DNA of 64,000 nt, taken from contig OX621257.1 of the NCBI GenBank assembly GCA_951640165.1, forward strand, positions 15,387,201-15,451,200. The letters are read 5' to 3'. Under the pieces are notes generated by a model. It had not been told where the DNA came from and searched no databases. It was given only the letters and a program-made list of their open reading frames with translations. This DNA is from Pseudoips prasinana. Taxonomy: Eukaryota; Arthropoda; Insecta; Lepidoptera; Nolidae. This document shows, piece by piece, positions 52,148 through 63,851 of the stretch. A program made the position numbers and the translations under genes. Positions within the stretch are counted from its first letter, which is position 1. Every line of letters begins with the position of its first letter.

Positions 52148-53743
52148 TACACACATCAACAAAGTCTAGGGATACGTTATTTTGAAATCAAACATGGCTT
52201 TATTGTTTAAAACCTATTTAGTTTCCTTAAAAAGTTTATTTACAGATTTAAACCTTGTCTATTCTTTATTCAAAATTTAAAAATTAAAATGAGAAACAAA
52301 TGAAAACACGCAAAGCACAGCGCAATCTTGAGTTGTATCTAATTTCAAGAAGTTGCATTAAAATTTTTTTTGCGTGTTAATTGAAGAAAACCTGATAAAT
52401 TGTTTTATTTTCTTTTCTCAATTGGTTGTGTAAGCTTTTTAGCGTCATGCCACGCCATCATTTGAGTCGAGATGAAATGTTACGGGCAGTTGGCATGTTA
52501 CAAAACGGTGCTATTCAACGCGTCGTTGCTGAGTCTCTGGGCACAAGCCAAAATGTGGTATCCAGGCTGTGGTCACGTTATCGCGCTACTGGAGATGTGG
52601 CAGAACGGCACACAGGTAGATATCGTGTTACCACTCAGAGACAGGATCGATTTCTCCAAATGACCGCCAGAAGACTACCCAATATCACAGCGATGCAACT
52701 AGTGCAAAGGCTCCAGGAGGGTCAGCAGCTGCTGGTGAGCGACCAAACCGTGCGAAGGAGGCTGCATGAAGTTGGTCTTCATGCTCGCAGACCGCTACGA
52801 GTCCCAGCGCTGCGACGTGGCAATCGCGGTAGGCGACTTTTATGGGCTCAAGAACATTTGACATGGAGTGATCAACAATGGTCATTGGTGCTGTTCACTG
52901 ATGAGTCCCGCTATGGATTTCATCCAGATTCGAGACGAACACGCGTTTGGAGAACTCCAGGCAGGGTCAGCCGTCTCCGACATCCACAGGAGGTCCACTC
53001 TTACCAAGGCGGGACAATTATGGTGTGGGCAGGAATACGAATCGGCGGACGAACCCAACTCATTTGGATTCAGGGCAGCATGACTGCCCATAGATACCGT
53101 GAGGAGGTAGTAGAACGTGTCATTGTCCCGCTCAGGGCCCTAACGGGGCAAGAATTTCAGCTCATGCATGACAATGCACCTTCCCATACAGCGCGGCTGG
53201 TGAGGGCCGCCCTTCGAGAACACGATGTTCAGGTATTAGATTGGCCTCCACAGTCGCCAGACTTAAACCCAATTGAACACGCCTGGGACATGTTACAGCG
53301 AAGAGCATTGAGGGATTTTCCGCCCAACTTGACAACAGAAGAACAACTTTTCGAACATTTAAAAAGAACTTGGGACTGCATACCCCAGCAAGACATTGAC
53401 ACCTTAATTTTAAGTATGGAAAATCGTTGCCGCTGTGTGATTAATGTTAGAGGAGGAAATACCGATTACTGATTATCAGATTTGGTAAGATTTTTATTCA
53501 TTTAATTCGATTGAATAATTTTATAAGAATAAAATGTTTTTGTTCACTCAGTAATTTTCTATGGCTTAATTAATTTAAGACTTTTATTAATTAGAAAAAC
53601 AAAATCGCATCGTGTTGTTAATGTTTAAATATCGGCCATGAAATTATCTTTAATTCTTCCATTTACAGTCATAACAAAATGTTTATAGTTTTCTAGATAA
53701 TCAATGAAATGTTCAATATCCCTAGATAGTGTTGATGTGTGTA
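52148..53743 (+). mobile_element. Tc1-type element, intact transposase (1596 bp)
   Basis: Ends TACACACATCAACA and TGTTGATGTGTGTA, with a second block TCTAGGGATA shared by both ends, form the TIRs; TA lies on each side (52146-52147, 53744-53745). The transposase gene occupies the centre. Confidence 0.9.
52447..53472 (+). CDS. Tc1 family transposase (DD34E), 341 aa
   Basis: It cuts and pastes the element at TA. The N-terminal bipartite helix-turn-helix (LSRDEMLRAVGML ... VVSRLWSRYRATGDV ... RHTGRYRVTT, the last with GRPR-like character reduced to GRYR) binds the ends. The catalytic triad is Asp in FTDESR, Asp in MHDNAPSH and Glu in NPIEHAWD; the last two are 34 residues apart, so it is DD34E. 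Length and frame are normal for Tc1. An in-frame ATG at 52426 adds seven residues; MPRHHLSRDEM at 52447 is preferred because Tc1 proteins usually start just before this helix. Confidence 0.93.
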   Translation: MPRHHLSRDEMLRAVGMLQNGAIQRVVAESLGTSQNVVSRLWSRYRATGDVAERHTGRYRVTTQRQDRFLQMTARRLPNITAMQLVQRLQEGQQLLVSDQTVRRRLHEVGLHARRPLRVPALRRGNRGRRLLWAQEHLTWSDQQWSLVLFTDESRYGFHPDSRRTRVWRTPGRVSRLRHPQEVHSYQGGTIMVWAGIRIGGRTQLIWIQGSMTAHRYREEVVERVIVPLRALTGQEFQLMHDNAPSHTARLVRAALREHDVQVLDWPPQSPDLNPIEHAWDMLQRRALRDFPPNLTTEEQLFEHLKRTWDCIPQQDIDTLILSMENRCRCVINVRGGNTDY

Positions 53744-53745
53744 TA

Positions 53746-55079
53746 TCATTAGATCACTGGGTTAAGGGTCGGATACAAAAGGCGGCAGTAATAGGAACGG
53801 CACGCTTTGTGAGGAGGTTCCTTACTATGTCGCCCTGAACACCGGCGGTCTAGGGAGAGGAACTCTATTTTTTTCATATTTATTTATATACTATTGTTTT
53901 GTTTTTTAAATTAATATTATAACAATAAATATTTTCACAAGAAATTAAATAAATTATTTGCAATAATAATAATAGATATCCTTACGCACGCATTATTATT
54001 TTATTTTTTAAATACATACTTATAATATAACTACACCCAGACTTAGGAGAAACAGACATGTTGATGCACAGAAATAGTTGTCCTGGGTGGGAATCACCCG
54101 GAGGTCGTCCTCCGGCGTGAAAAGCAAGCATTTCCCTACCACGTCAACAGCCCTGTTATATATGCCTATTAACTCAATTTATGACAAGAACGGAGGGACC
54201 GATTTAATTTTGTGTCTTTTAAATATCAAAACATAGAAAAATCACGCGTAATTATGAAGCAAAATGTCATGTTTTATGTTTGGAACTCCTGTTTGAATCC
54301 TTTTTGGATTTACAAGGCAGGTTATTTAGTGCACACCACAGTATGGTAATAAATCTCCATTTGTGTACGTACATATTTTTTTGTAACTTTTTTGTGCCGC
54401 ATCCATTTGCCAATTTGCCTGACATTAGAACCGTAGATAGTTTATAGTAACTTAAAAAGTAGTAGTTATTTCTGAGAAACATTGGTTTTTTGGAAGAAAA
54501 AAATTTCGAGGGCGAAACCATGGGTCGATGCTAATAAACACATTGACTTTAGTAATTAGCTTTAATCGGTTCGGTGACTAATGATACTATTTGGGATTTA
54601 GCCATGCAATTATTGAATAGATTAACATAAAACTTTATATTTGCACGAGTTTAATTACAATTGTTACTCTAGGTATGTTAGGATTACCTTAATAAAAGCA
54701 TAATTTGTGACTATTTTGTATGGAGTGAGAGAGTGTTTTGGAGTTTTAATCACATTTTCAACTATTGATTTTGAAAGCGAATTTGGTGCAGATGTAAAAA
54801 GTACAAAACGTTGAATAACATACAAAAAACACTTTTAAATAATTTGATCGATGGCTTTAAAAGACGAAATGTCTGCGACCAAGTAGAGACCCAGACGCAG
54901 GTGCGCACAGCTTTGCGTGCTCTCTAAGCACGAGGGTATAATCAAAACCCAAACTTTAGGATGTTACTGGATAGATTTGATATAGGGTTTGAACTTCTGT
55001 GCCTAAGATTCTGAACTTTGAAGCAACAGCGTGTATATATATTTATAACGATAAATTTAAATAGATACATAATATATCC
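53746..55079. other. Non-coding stretch with a SINE fragment
   Basis: A SINE family 1 5' part lies on the minus strand at 54005-54157. A block at 53765-53870 (GGTCGGATACAAAAGGCGGC ... CGGTCTAGGGAGAGG) looks like an old LINE end but is not assignable. No gene. Confidence 0.45.
54005..54157 (-). mobile_element. SINE family 1, 5' part
   Basis: The minus strand begins ACAGGGCTGTTGACGTGGTA, with TGCTTTTCACGCCGGAGG, then the duplicated-like GACGACCTCCGGGTGATTCC in place of a clean box B, and body to AAGTATGTATTTA. Confidence 0.7.
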
Positions 55080-56000
55080 TTTCTGTAAAATCCAATGCTG
55101 TTGGCTGCGATAACATCAGCCGACGTATGTTAATCCCAATCCTTGAACACATCCTGCCTGTCATATGCCATATCATTAATTTTACATTTGTGTCTGGATA
55201 TTTTCCCACATTATGGCGTAAAGCACATGTCCGTCTACTTCCAAGTCTCAAATCCAACACTTTTCTCCCACTATCGTCCCATCTCCATCCTCCCCTTCTT
55301 ATCTAAAGTCCTTGAGTCTATTGTCCATACACAGCTTTCCCATTTCATCCTGACCAACAACCTGATAAGTCCATTTCAATCTGGATTTCGGCCCATTCAT
55401 AGCACTACTACTGCTCTCCTTAAAGTGACTGGTGATATTAGGCAGGTGTGGAGGACACTAAGGTCACAATTTTGGTCTTAGTCGACTTCTCTAATGCCTT
55501 TAATACCGTCAGTCACGATATCCTGTTATCCATCCTTTCCCATCTTATGGTCTCAGACGAATCGCTGGAATGGTTTTCTTCTTATCTTCGGGGGCGCCAG
55601 CAGTCGGTACGCATCGACGAGGTTTCATCTGGTTGGTGTAATTTAAACACTGGCGTTCCTTAAGGCGGTATTCTTTCACCTCTCTTGTTTTCTGTATTTA
55701 TAAATCTGGTAACTCTTGATCTTCTGTGTTCGTATCATCTTTATGGCGATGAGCTACAATTGTACGCGCAGGCAAGTATTGACAGACTATCTGAAGCAGT
55801 CCACAAAGTTAACAGAGATCTTGACTGTATTAATTAATCAGATAGATTTGGACTAACTGTCAATCCGGTAAAAACTCAAGCAATTATAGTGGGCAGTTCG
55901 CGTATGCTGAGCAGGGTTGAGAATGATATTGTTCCTCCTATAATATTTAACCGCACCATAATTCCCGTTAGTCAAAATGTGGGTAGGTGTCAAATAAGTA
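55080..56000 (+). pseudogene. Decayed LINE RT, paralog of the 56.1-60.5 kb element
   Basis: Pieces match the neighbouring LINE: SNAVGCDNISRRMLIPIL at the start, FILTNNLISPFQSGF at 55345-55390, LVLVDFSNAFNTVSHDILLS at 55480-55530, NLNTGVP then a stop in place of Gln at 55660, and the active site as YGDE instead of YADD near 55745. Several stops and shifts are present. It is 5' and 3' truncated and catalytically dead. Confidence 0.88.
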
Positions 56001-56220
56001 CAGTTGTGTCTCTAACATCAAAAGTATAATTAAATAGAAATAAATTGAGTTCTTAGTATTTTAATACTAATTACTTGTGCTCTACAGTCAACTAAGTGGT
56101 ACTCACGTTTGTAGCAGGTTATGTGACCAAACAAAGCAGTTTACACCACCTGCCAGCTCAACACTTGCACTGATTGCTATTTTTTTTAAACACATCACTT
56201 AACTTCATTATTCCCACAAG

Positions 56221-56909
56221 ATGTCCAAACTCTCAGAGGTATTAGCTATGCAGAACAGGATTGAGGACACTATTACAAAAAGGCTGGATGAACTTCAAGT
56301 CCAGATCCAAAACAAAGGATCTTCAAACACGGTGGCTAAACTTGCAGAAGAGCTTCGTACTTTCAAGGAGGTGATATTTGGCATTCTCAGTCTTCTGCGG
56401 CAGCAAATAAATGAGTGTTCTATGCAATTAGATGACATGGAATCAAGAAGTCGTTGGAAAGCACTGGTTTTTGTTGGAGTGGCTGAAGCAGAAAATGAAG
56501 ATTGTTCTAAAACAATTGCCAATATCATTAATGAAAAACTGGGACTCCATGATATATCTCCTGGTTCTATACAAGTCTGTCATAAACTTGGCAATGGCAC
56601 GCTTGGCAAAGATCGCCCACGGCCGATACTTGTGCGTTTTGCGGACTTGAGCTCCAAAGCGGCAGTGTGGAAGGCTAAGGCTTCAAAGGCTCCACAGTAT
56701 CAGTGAAGGAGTTTCTTACAAGAACCAGGCAGGCCCTCTTCAATCAAGCTAGGCTGTATTTTGGTATTCGTGCTGTTTGGACGCAGGATGCTGTAATCAT
56801 CATTAAGGCTTCTAATGATAGCCGTCACAAGATTACTTCCAACCAACAGTTTGTTTCCCTTGGCAAAGGCCCAGTTTCCGAAGACACCGGTGGTGTCCTC
56901 ATCGGTTAG
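56221..56909 (+). pseudogene. LINE ORF1 protein, L1-ORF1-like, one frameshift
   Basis: The first frame (56221-56706) starts MSKLSEVLAMQNRIEDTI, has a heptad-rich coiled coil (residues 5-80), then an RRM-like region with ALVFVGVAEAENEDCSK and RPRPILVRFAD. It ends at a frameshift near 56690; the second frame (to 56909) continues with VKEFLTRTRQALFNQAR and DAVIIIKASN, the C-terminal domain of this protein type. Such proteins trimerise and coat the element RNA. The start is chosen at the first ATG of the coiled coil. Confidence 0.75.
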
Positions 56910-57562
56910 TGCGAACAGTGGAGGCAATGACCTGAAGAAAACGGGACACTAATTAATCCTCTGATTCAAGCACTCCAATTCAATGTTGTTCATTTGAAAA
57001 CACTATGTATAATTACCTACCACTTCATGTTATTTTCACTATAATTAAGGTGAGCAAGTGGGTAGGCATTCGTCGTGTAAAGCATTTGGTACACCCATTC
57101 CGCTCAATATATTTCTCAATATTAATAATGTAAGGTTGTAATTACAATAAAAATTACGATATTCGTACGAAACTAATGACAATTGGTTGCATTGTTTATT
57201 TAAGTTGTCAAACTTGTCAAATAAATTTAACCAATTGACGTTTTGGCAGCGTTTTGTTTCTGGAATAAGTTGCTGTTCATACTATTTTAAATAGCTGTAA
57301 TGTACCTTCGGTCTAACTTTTGGCCTGCTGTCTGCTAATTTCGCCTGATTATTATTTTGTATTAATGTTTATCTTTCCAGTTCTAGTAACTAAATTTATA
57401 TGGAGTTGCTTCGTACTAAATATACATGTTTTGTGTTTAATTTAAGTTGCTTATGTTTTGTGCGCTGGCGGGTGGTGCAGATTACAGAAATTGGTTTTAA
57501 AATTTGCACTTAATTTTTTTTTTTATTAATAGTCATTATATTAGTATTTTAATTTTATTATT

Positions 57563-58558
57563 ATGTCTATATATTCTGATGATGAAATCTTTTACTCTGC
57601 GAATGAATCTACAAATTCTGAAAATAGTTTCAGCTCATTGCCAAATACACTCGGTGATTTTATACAACATAATTTTGATCAACATCGGAGCCATTTAAAT
57701 GTATGCCACATTAACGCTCAGAGTGTTCCCAGTCACTACAGTGACCTTTTAGAAGCATTTACTGGTTCTAACGTCCATGCCATTCTGATCTCTGAGAGCT
57801 GGCTCAAACCACATCTTCTATCCACTACCTTTCCTCTCTCTGGTTTTGTTCTCTTACGGAATGACCGAATTGGTAGGGGGGGTGGTGGTGTAGCTATTTA
57901 TATTAGGAGTGACTTTCCTTATAAGGTTGTTGCAATTTCCCCATCAAACCAAACACCCTCCGCTGAATTCTTATTTCTAGAAATTGCTGTTAAAGGATGT
58001 AAGGCTCTTATTGGCGTTGTTTATTGCCCCCCATGCGTTGACTACTTCACTGATCTTGAATCGGTTTTAGAATCTTTGGGTTCAGAGTACGCTCACCACA
58101 TCATCATGGGAGATTTCAATACTAACCTCCTTGCTCAGAATTCTCCCCGTTCCCGCAAATTCCTACATATCGTCGAGTCAAGCAGTCTGAATGTTTTACC
58201 TCTTCAGGCTACTCATCACAATGCGTCAGATGACGATACTTGGCTCGACATAATCCTTACTTCCAACCCGTCCCTTGTTTACTCCCATGGACAACATGAT
58301 GCTCCTGGGTTTTCCCGTCATGATTTAATCTTCATATCCTATATCCTGAAACCTCCTAAGCCTAAACCTAAGGTACTGTGCGTGCGTTCTTTTGCTCGGA
58401 TTAATTATAAAAAATTAGAAACAGATGCGTCTCAGATTAACTGGAAGCCTTTGTTGGATGCTGACAACGTTGACACTAAAATTTGTATCTTCAACGAGCT
58501 AGTAACTAAGTTGTACGACAAACATGCACCCGGATATCCGAATGGTAATGCGACGTAG
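57563..58558 (+). pseudogene. LINE ORF2 endonuclease domain (frame 1 of 3)
   Basis: The first 45 residues are acidic linker. The apurinic-type endonuclease follows: N51 in HINAQSV, E79 in SESWL, GDFN at 183-186 with D184 and N186, D229 in WLDIIL and S251/H253/D254 in SRHDL, so all expected catalytic positions are kept. The frame breaks near DKHAP at residue 318; compared with related elements some 20 codons seem to be missing at this junction, together with a shift into the 58524 frame. The domain nicks target DNA for primed reverse transcription. Confidence 0.87.
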
Positions 58559-59048
58559 GGACCGTGCATTTCGAAAATACAAAAGAAACCGTTCTGAAGA
58601 GCACTGGAACCTCTTCAAGGTTGCTAGGAATCGTTACAATCAGATGATACGTAATGCCAAACGCCGACATATTCTTGATAACATATCTGCTTCTACGCCT
58701 GCCGGTATCTGGAGGTTCCTTGGGACACTAGGTATCGGCAAGTCGCGACATTTAGACCTTCCCTGCTCAATTGGATTAGACGATCTAAATCAACATTTTT
58801 CCACTGCTTCCGTAATTGATCATGTAACCAAAACCAACACTATCAACTTTCTAGATGGTTTAACGCGCTCTAATATTAATTCATTTCACTTTTCTCCAGT
58901 CGATATGAAAGATATCAAAAAGATTTTCCTTTCCATTAAATCCAATGCTGTTGGATGTGATAACATCAGCCGCCGCATGTTAATCCCAATCCTAGACCAC
59001 ATCCTATCTGCGATATGCCATATCATAAATTTCTCCCTTGACTCTTAA
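58524..59048 (+). pseudogene. LINE ORF2 linker before RT (frame 2 of 3)
   Basis: MRRRDRAFRKYKRN and WNLFKVARNRYNQMIRNAKR are the basic linker between endonuclease and RT in this clade, followed by WRFLGTLGIGK and VGCDNISRRML, where RT begins. The frame ends at a stop after INFSLDS and the sequence resumes in the next frame. Confidence 0.85.
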
Positions 59049-60471
59049 TACTTTTCCCACGTTATGGCGTAAAGCGTATGTCCTTCCACTTCCCAAAGTT
59101 TCAAGTCCTGCATTCCTTTCTCATTATCGCTCCATTTCCATTCTCCCTTTCCTATCCAAAGTCCTTGAGTCGTCTGTCCATTCACAACTTTCCCATTTCA
59201 TCCTTACCAACAACCTAATAAGTCCCTTCCAATCTGGGTTTAAACCCAGTCATAGCACCACAATCGCTCTCCTAAAAGTGACTGGTGATGTTAGGGCAGG
59301 TATGGAGGACACAAAGGTCACTGTTCTGGTCTTGGTCGACTTCTCCAATGCCTTTAATACCATCAATCACGATATCCTTTTATCTATCCTCTCTCATCTT
59401 ATGGTATCAGACGAATCACTGGAATGGTTCTCTTCTTATCTTCGGGGACGCCAGCAGTCAGTTCGCGTTGATGACGTTACATCCAATTGGTGTAACTTAA
59501 ATACTGGCGTTCCTCAAGGCGGTATTCTCTCACCTCTCTTGTTTTCTGTGTTTATAAATCTATTAACCCATGATCTTCAGTGTTCGTATCATCTTTATGC
59601 CGATGACCTACAACTTTACGCTCAGGCAAGCATTGACAGAATATCTGATGCAGTCAACAAAGTCAACCAAGATCTCGACTTCATCCATAAGTGGTCAGTT
59701 AGATTTGGACTGACTGTTAATCCTCTAAAATGCCAAGCTATTGTATTGGGCAGTTCCCGAGTGTTAAGTAAAGTGGATATGAACAGTCTTGATCCGATAA
59801 AATTTAACCAGTCCATAATCCCTCTAAGTCAAAAGGTTAAGAACCTTGGGCTGATTATTGACTCAACTTTAAGCTGGCAAAATCAGGTAGCAAGCGTCAG
59901 TCAAAGAGTAACTGGGATCTTGCGGATGCTATATAGGCTAAAACATTTCTTACCGTCTGAGACAAAAGTGATGCTCGCACAGGCCCTGCTCATTCCCATA
60001 ATCGACTACGGTGATGTATGCTACTTTGACCTGAATGCAGATCACCTCAATAAACTTGACCGTCTTCTGAATAACTGCATTCGATTCATATTCAATCTAC
60101 GTAAGTATGACCATGTGTCCACTTATAGACGTCAATTAAATTGGATGCCTATTCGTCACCGCAGAAATCTGCGGGCACTTACCACTCTATTTTCTTTTCT
60201 TGACTCTCCTTCTCCTCCTTCTTACTTAATCCCCTATTTTAAGTATCAATTCTCAAATCATAGCAAAAATTTGCGGTCATCCTATAACCGTCTTCTCCAG
60301 TGCCCATCACATCGCACTGATTTTCTTCACTCTTCTTTCTTCATTCAATCTATCCTTCTCTGGAATGCGCTACCTCCAGAAATCAGAATGGCTAAGACCC
60401 GTTTCACTTTTAAAAAGAAATCACGGGAACTAATTTTCAAAAAAATTAAAGCTGAACAATGTCATCAGTAA
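59038..60471 (+). pseudogene. LINE ORF2 reverse transcriptase (frame 3 of 3), 477 codons
   Basis: RT blocks in order: LWRKAYVLPLPKV (1-20), RSISILPFLSKVLE (31-44), QSGFKPSHSTTIALL (65-79), LVDFSNAFN with first catalytic Asp at 101, GVPQGGILSPLLF (157-169), YADD at 187-190, NPLKCQAIVLGSS near 225 and NLGLIIDSTLSW near 270. The C-terminal region has LIPIIDYGDVCY and ends WNALPPEIRMAKTRFTFKKK. The RT core itself has no break, so the damage to this element is confined to junctions. It copies element RNA at a nicked target. Confidence 0.9.
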
Positions 60472-60479
60472 TTATTTAT

Positions 60480-60518
60480 ATATTATTTTGGCAATATATG
60501 TATTTATTTATAAATATG

Positions 60519-60562
<44 letters not shown>

Positions 60563-60640
60563 ATATACTTTTAGGAATTAAAAGGATTTTATTATAAAAA
60601 AAGAGGCTTCAAATAATTAGAAATCAACAACAATTTTCTT
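60480..60640. repeat. (TA)n microsatellite and LINE 3' region
   Basis: (TA)n runs at about 60519-60558, followed by an AT-rich stretch with AATTAAAAGG. Confidence 0.7.
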
Positions 60641-60734
60641 ATGACAAATCACTTATAACGACAATCACTGCATTAAACTACACTTAGGTTTGAAATAAAT
60701 CGTTACGTAATCCAGCAGAGCTTCCGCACGCGAC

Positions 60735-60800
60735 GACGTCTGGGCCCGAAAAGAGAGAGAGGCATCGGCCGACTGGGCCTTATATAGGCAAAGTCTGACG
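60735..60800 (-). promoter_or_regulatory. Candidate TATA promoter
   Basis: The minus strand has GCCTATATAAGGCCCAGTCG followed by a CT-rich stretch (CTCTCTCTTTTCGGGCC). Spacing from TATATAA to CCAGTCGG fits an arthropod TATA-initiator pair, as found in LTR promoters. Confidence 0.4.
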
Positions 60801-61144
60801 TCACTCATCACCCATCTTGAAAATTCCTCACACGGCCTCTCCTGACTTCGCGTCGACCACGACCGCGCTTCTTCAGCAGCACCAGGAGACACGGCGAAGC
60901 TATGATCGCCAGCTCCTACTGCATTAGAGAGCTCACCGTCATCAGAATCATCACCTGCATAAAACACAAACAGTTAATTATCATGGCAACTGCACAAAGA
61001 TGCCTATTCAGTCATCCACCTCGCACTCAAGGCACTCAAACAGGCAATCACTCTCGTAACAGAGATAAATACACTCAAAATACTTCGCTTTCAAATGTAT
61101 GCAAACATCTCTTGTAAACTTCTGTCATACTCATTATTGAACAA

Positions 61145-61265
61145 GTTATAGCGACAAACGTAAAGTTATAGCGAAAAACGTCAAATATTGCGACAACCGC
61201 AAAGTTACAGCGACAAACGCCAAGTTACAGCGACAAACGCCAAGTTACAGCGACAAACGCCAAGC
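61145..61265. repeat. 20-bp tandem repeat array, about six units
   Basis: The unit AGTTACAGCGACAAACGCCA repeats exactly three times at 61203-61262, preceded by decayed units with TTATAGCGACAAACG from about 61147. Confidence 0.9.
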
Positions 61266-63851
61266 GACACGCCTGAGTGCATAGTACCATAGCGACTAGC
61301 ACTTGATAACTCATTGAGTACACTATTCACGCGTACGGAGCGCACGTCTGCTGAAGCCAGGTACTCCGGGACATCAGCCTCGGGAACCACCACTGGACTG
61401 CACCGGCAGCAACCAGCAAGACCTGCCTTCCGCTCGCGCCCGTCCGCACATACGCCAAGTGTACTATAAACAAAATAAAATTAAAAGGTTCGGTTGAAAC
61501 GTATTATCAAAAGTTGTGGCATAACTCTTAGTACAGGACTTCCTGTCCAACACAAAGTAGAGACTTCCTGCCAGCTAGCCACGCGCGCCAAGTGCACGCC
61601 TGCCAGATTAGACGCTTCAGGACTTACTTCAGCCTCGAAGGCAGCCACTGGGCCACGCTGACAGTTTGTTCCAAACAGCAAGTCACACACTCGCCTTTCT
61701 TTGACACGCACATACACCATTCATACGTGTAACATGAAACAAAATTAAAAAGGTTAAGTCACGCCTAAAACTAATTTAATCTTAGATAGATCATCAGACC
61801 AAGAAGACCCACTATTATAATTCTCTACACGGATCATACCAAGAACCGTTCCCATACAACTTGGTTGAACGGCTTGCCCGCTCAAACGATGTATTTCAAG
61901 TGACATATATTGCCAATTGAAATCGATCCCGAACACCGGACTAGAAAAGGCTGCTCTGGGTACACGCATCATATACATGCGGATTAAACAATGTGCTATG
62001 TCCTTATCGGAAAAGTGCTTTAAGATAAAGTCAACTCTCTTACCGGCACCAACATGATAACGCTTGATTGATAGCTTAGAACAAAAAGTACAACAAGAGT
62101 TTTTTAGCTCGCAGAAGTTATGTTTGCCCTTCACATCTGGAATCACTGTACTGTAGTGGACTGCTACTCGTTTCTTATAGTCAGTATACGCTTGAATGAG
62201 AACCGCTACATAACCAGCGCTGATCCTACGTGAACTTCAGGGGTACTTGCAAAAACTCAACACTCTCTTTGGTTAGTTTGGAAATACAAGCGGATTCAGT
62301 GGAGTAACCCTTTATATATCTGAGAAAGTAACCAGCTAGACCAAGTAACTGGCTAACTTCGGTTCTTATTGTGATAACACTACTTGTATGTTGATCAAAT
62401 GTGTGTTATACTAACACTAAGGAAATTAAGTGTACTTACAGGATAATGACAAACAAAAGTACATGCAAACTTTTAGGATAAGATAGCTGAACTCAGTCTC
62501 TGAGTCTCGAAGAATGGAGCGCATGTCTCCGGGCACCATTCATTGTACAGCCACTTGCGCAGTCTTGTCTCCCGTGAACGTAGCTTCACCTCATAACGAG
62601 CGCTCTGCAAGGCCTTGGTCACATTGTAAAGACCACGTGTCCAGCTGACTAGCTTTCCTGTAGACTGAACATACATGATTACAAAAACAAGATCGTTAAG
62701 TTTTAACTCACGAGTAGGATGTCTATTCCGTTTAACTTACTCGTCCTTATATATTAGTTCGATTGTCTGTAATATGAAGTCTTGTGCGACTTCTGGTTAT
62801 TTCACCTAACGCATCACGGTTGGTTACACGGCCACGTCACGTACTAACACACAAAAGATTGGCGTAGTTTCTTCTTAACCAATGGGAAGACTTAAAGTTC
62901 TCAGTTCTAAAACTGAAATTGGTTTGATACTTTCCCAAGGGGTAATAGGCTGATATGGGATGTTAGGATACTTTTCTTACAACAATGCAAAGTATACTTT
63001 CCGACAAACTGCTTCAAACCTCGCCACGACACCATGTACTGGCCGCGGACTGCATCGTTTTGTCATACCTGCCACTGAACAACGCACGCTCATGAAGACC
63101 GCTTGGCAGAATGCTGAACACCTTCAAGGGTCCACACATTTATGGATCAAACATCGCTGTGGACTAAGAAAATTTAGTAACAAAGAGTACATTATATACG
63201 TGACATCTTTTAGTTAGCCTTAGTGAAAGTCGATGTATAATCAAATGGGAGCACGTGGAGCCAAAAATTCTTCAAAATAAGGGAGACAGTTTTTTTTTCA
63301 ACTCGCATTCTCATGTAACATAAGAACCACCTGGGTTCCTCATCCACTGGATTGTATCAGTAATACAAAAGATCATAACGTCTTACGCATTTGCCTCCAA
63401 ACTACCATTCTAAAGCTATTGAATTACGTCGTCCTCTGCCTGGGTTATCAGAGACCAATTAAAAGGCTTGGAAATCTTATTGACTCAAAATTAGTACAAC
63501 TTCATCGTTATCAGCTTGTGACATCATTATCCCGTTTAGAAATCAAAATCCTAGAAACAATGCACCAACGCGCAATACGCGGTAATAGGTCACATTAAAG
63601 CTCGGTATATTTCAGAGCAACACAACAGTAATTATAAAATTCACTTCCATAAGGTAATGGTGGAAGTAGTTACAGAGACTAAGAATTTGTCTTACCTATC
63701 CCGAGTTTATATGGCGGGAAAACGTATACCAAATCACCTTTCTCGGACTCGGCCTCACCTGACCATAACTCACTTGTCTTCAGATTGCTTACACGACTCT
63801 GATCTCTCCTTTGTGAAACGTTTGTCCTCCGTATGACCTTTTCTTTTACAA

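Larger units (their letters stand above)
56080..60560 (+). mobile_element. Near full-length non-LTR retrotransposon (CR1/Jockey-type)
   Basis: In order: 5' leader, ORF1 with coiled coil and RNA-binding domain, spacer, ORF2 with apurinic-type endonuclease and RT, and a (TA)n-rich 3' end at 60510-60560. ORF1 has one frameshift and ORF2 two. The element directly follows a decayed paralog, so the two may derive from a tandem insertion. Confidence 0.85.
60600..63850. other. Unclassified GC-richer region with several minus-strand open frames
   Basis: Composition is less AT-rich than its surroundings. Minus-strand frames at 60967-60665, 61393-61205, 61720-61481, 62146-61754 (130 codons) and 62676-62473 show protein-like segments, none recognised; the last (LQSARYEVKLRS ... 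RKWLYNEWCPE) vaguely resembles an integrase C-terminal tail. Two of the frames share a weak pattern (GPV..FEAEV and SPVVVPEADV). It may be a decayed LTR element or an unknown element read leftward. The plus-strand frame at 62960-63217 is also unrecognised. Confidence 0.35.
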
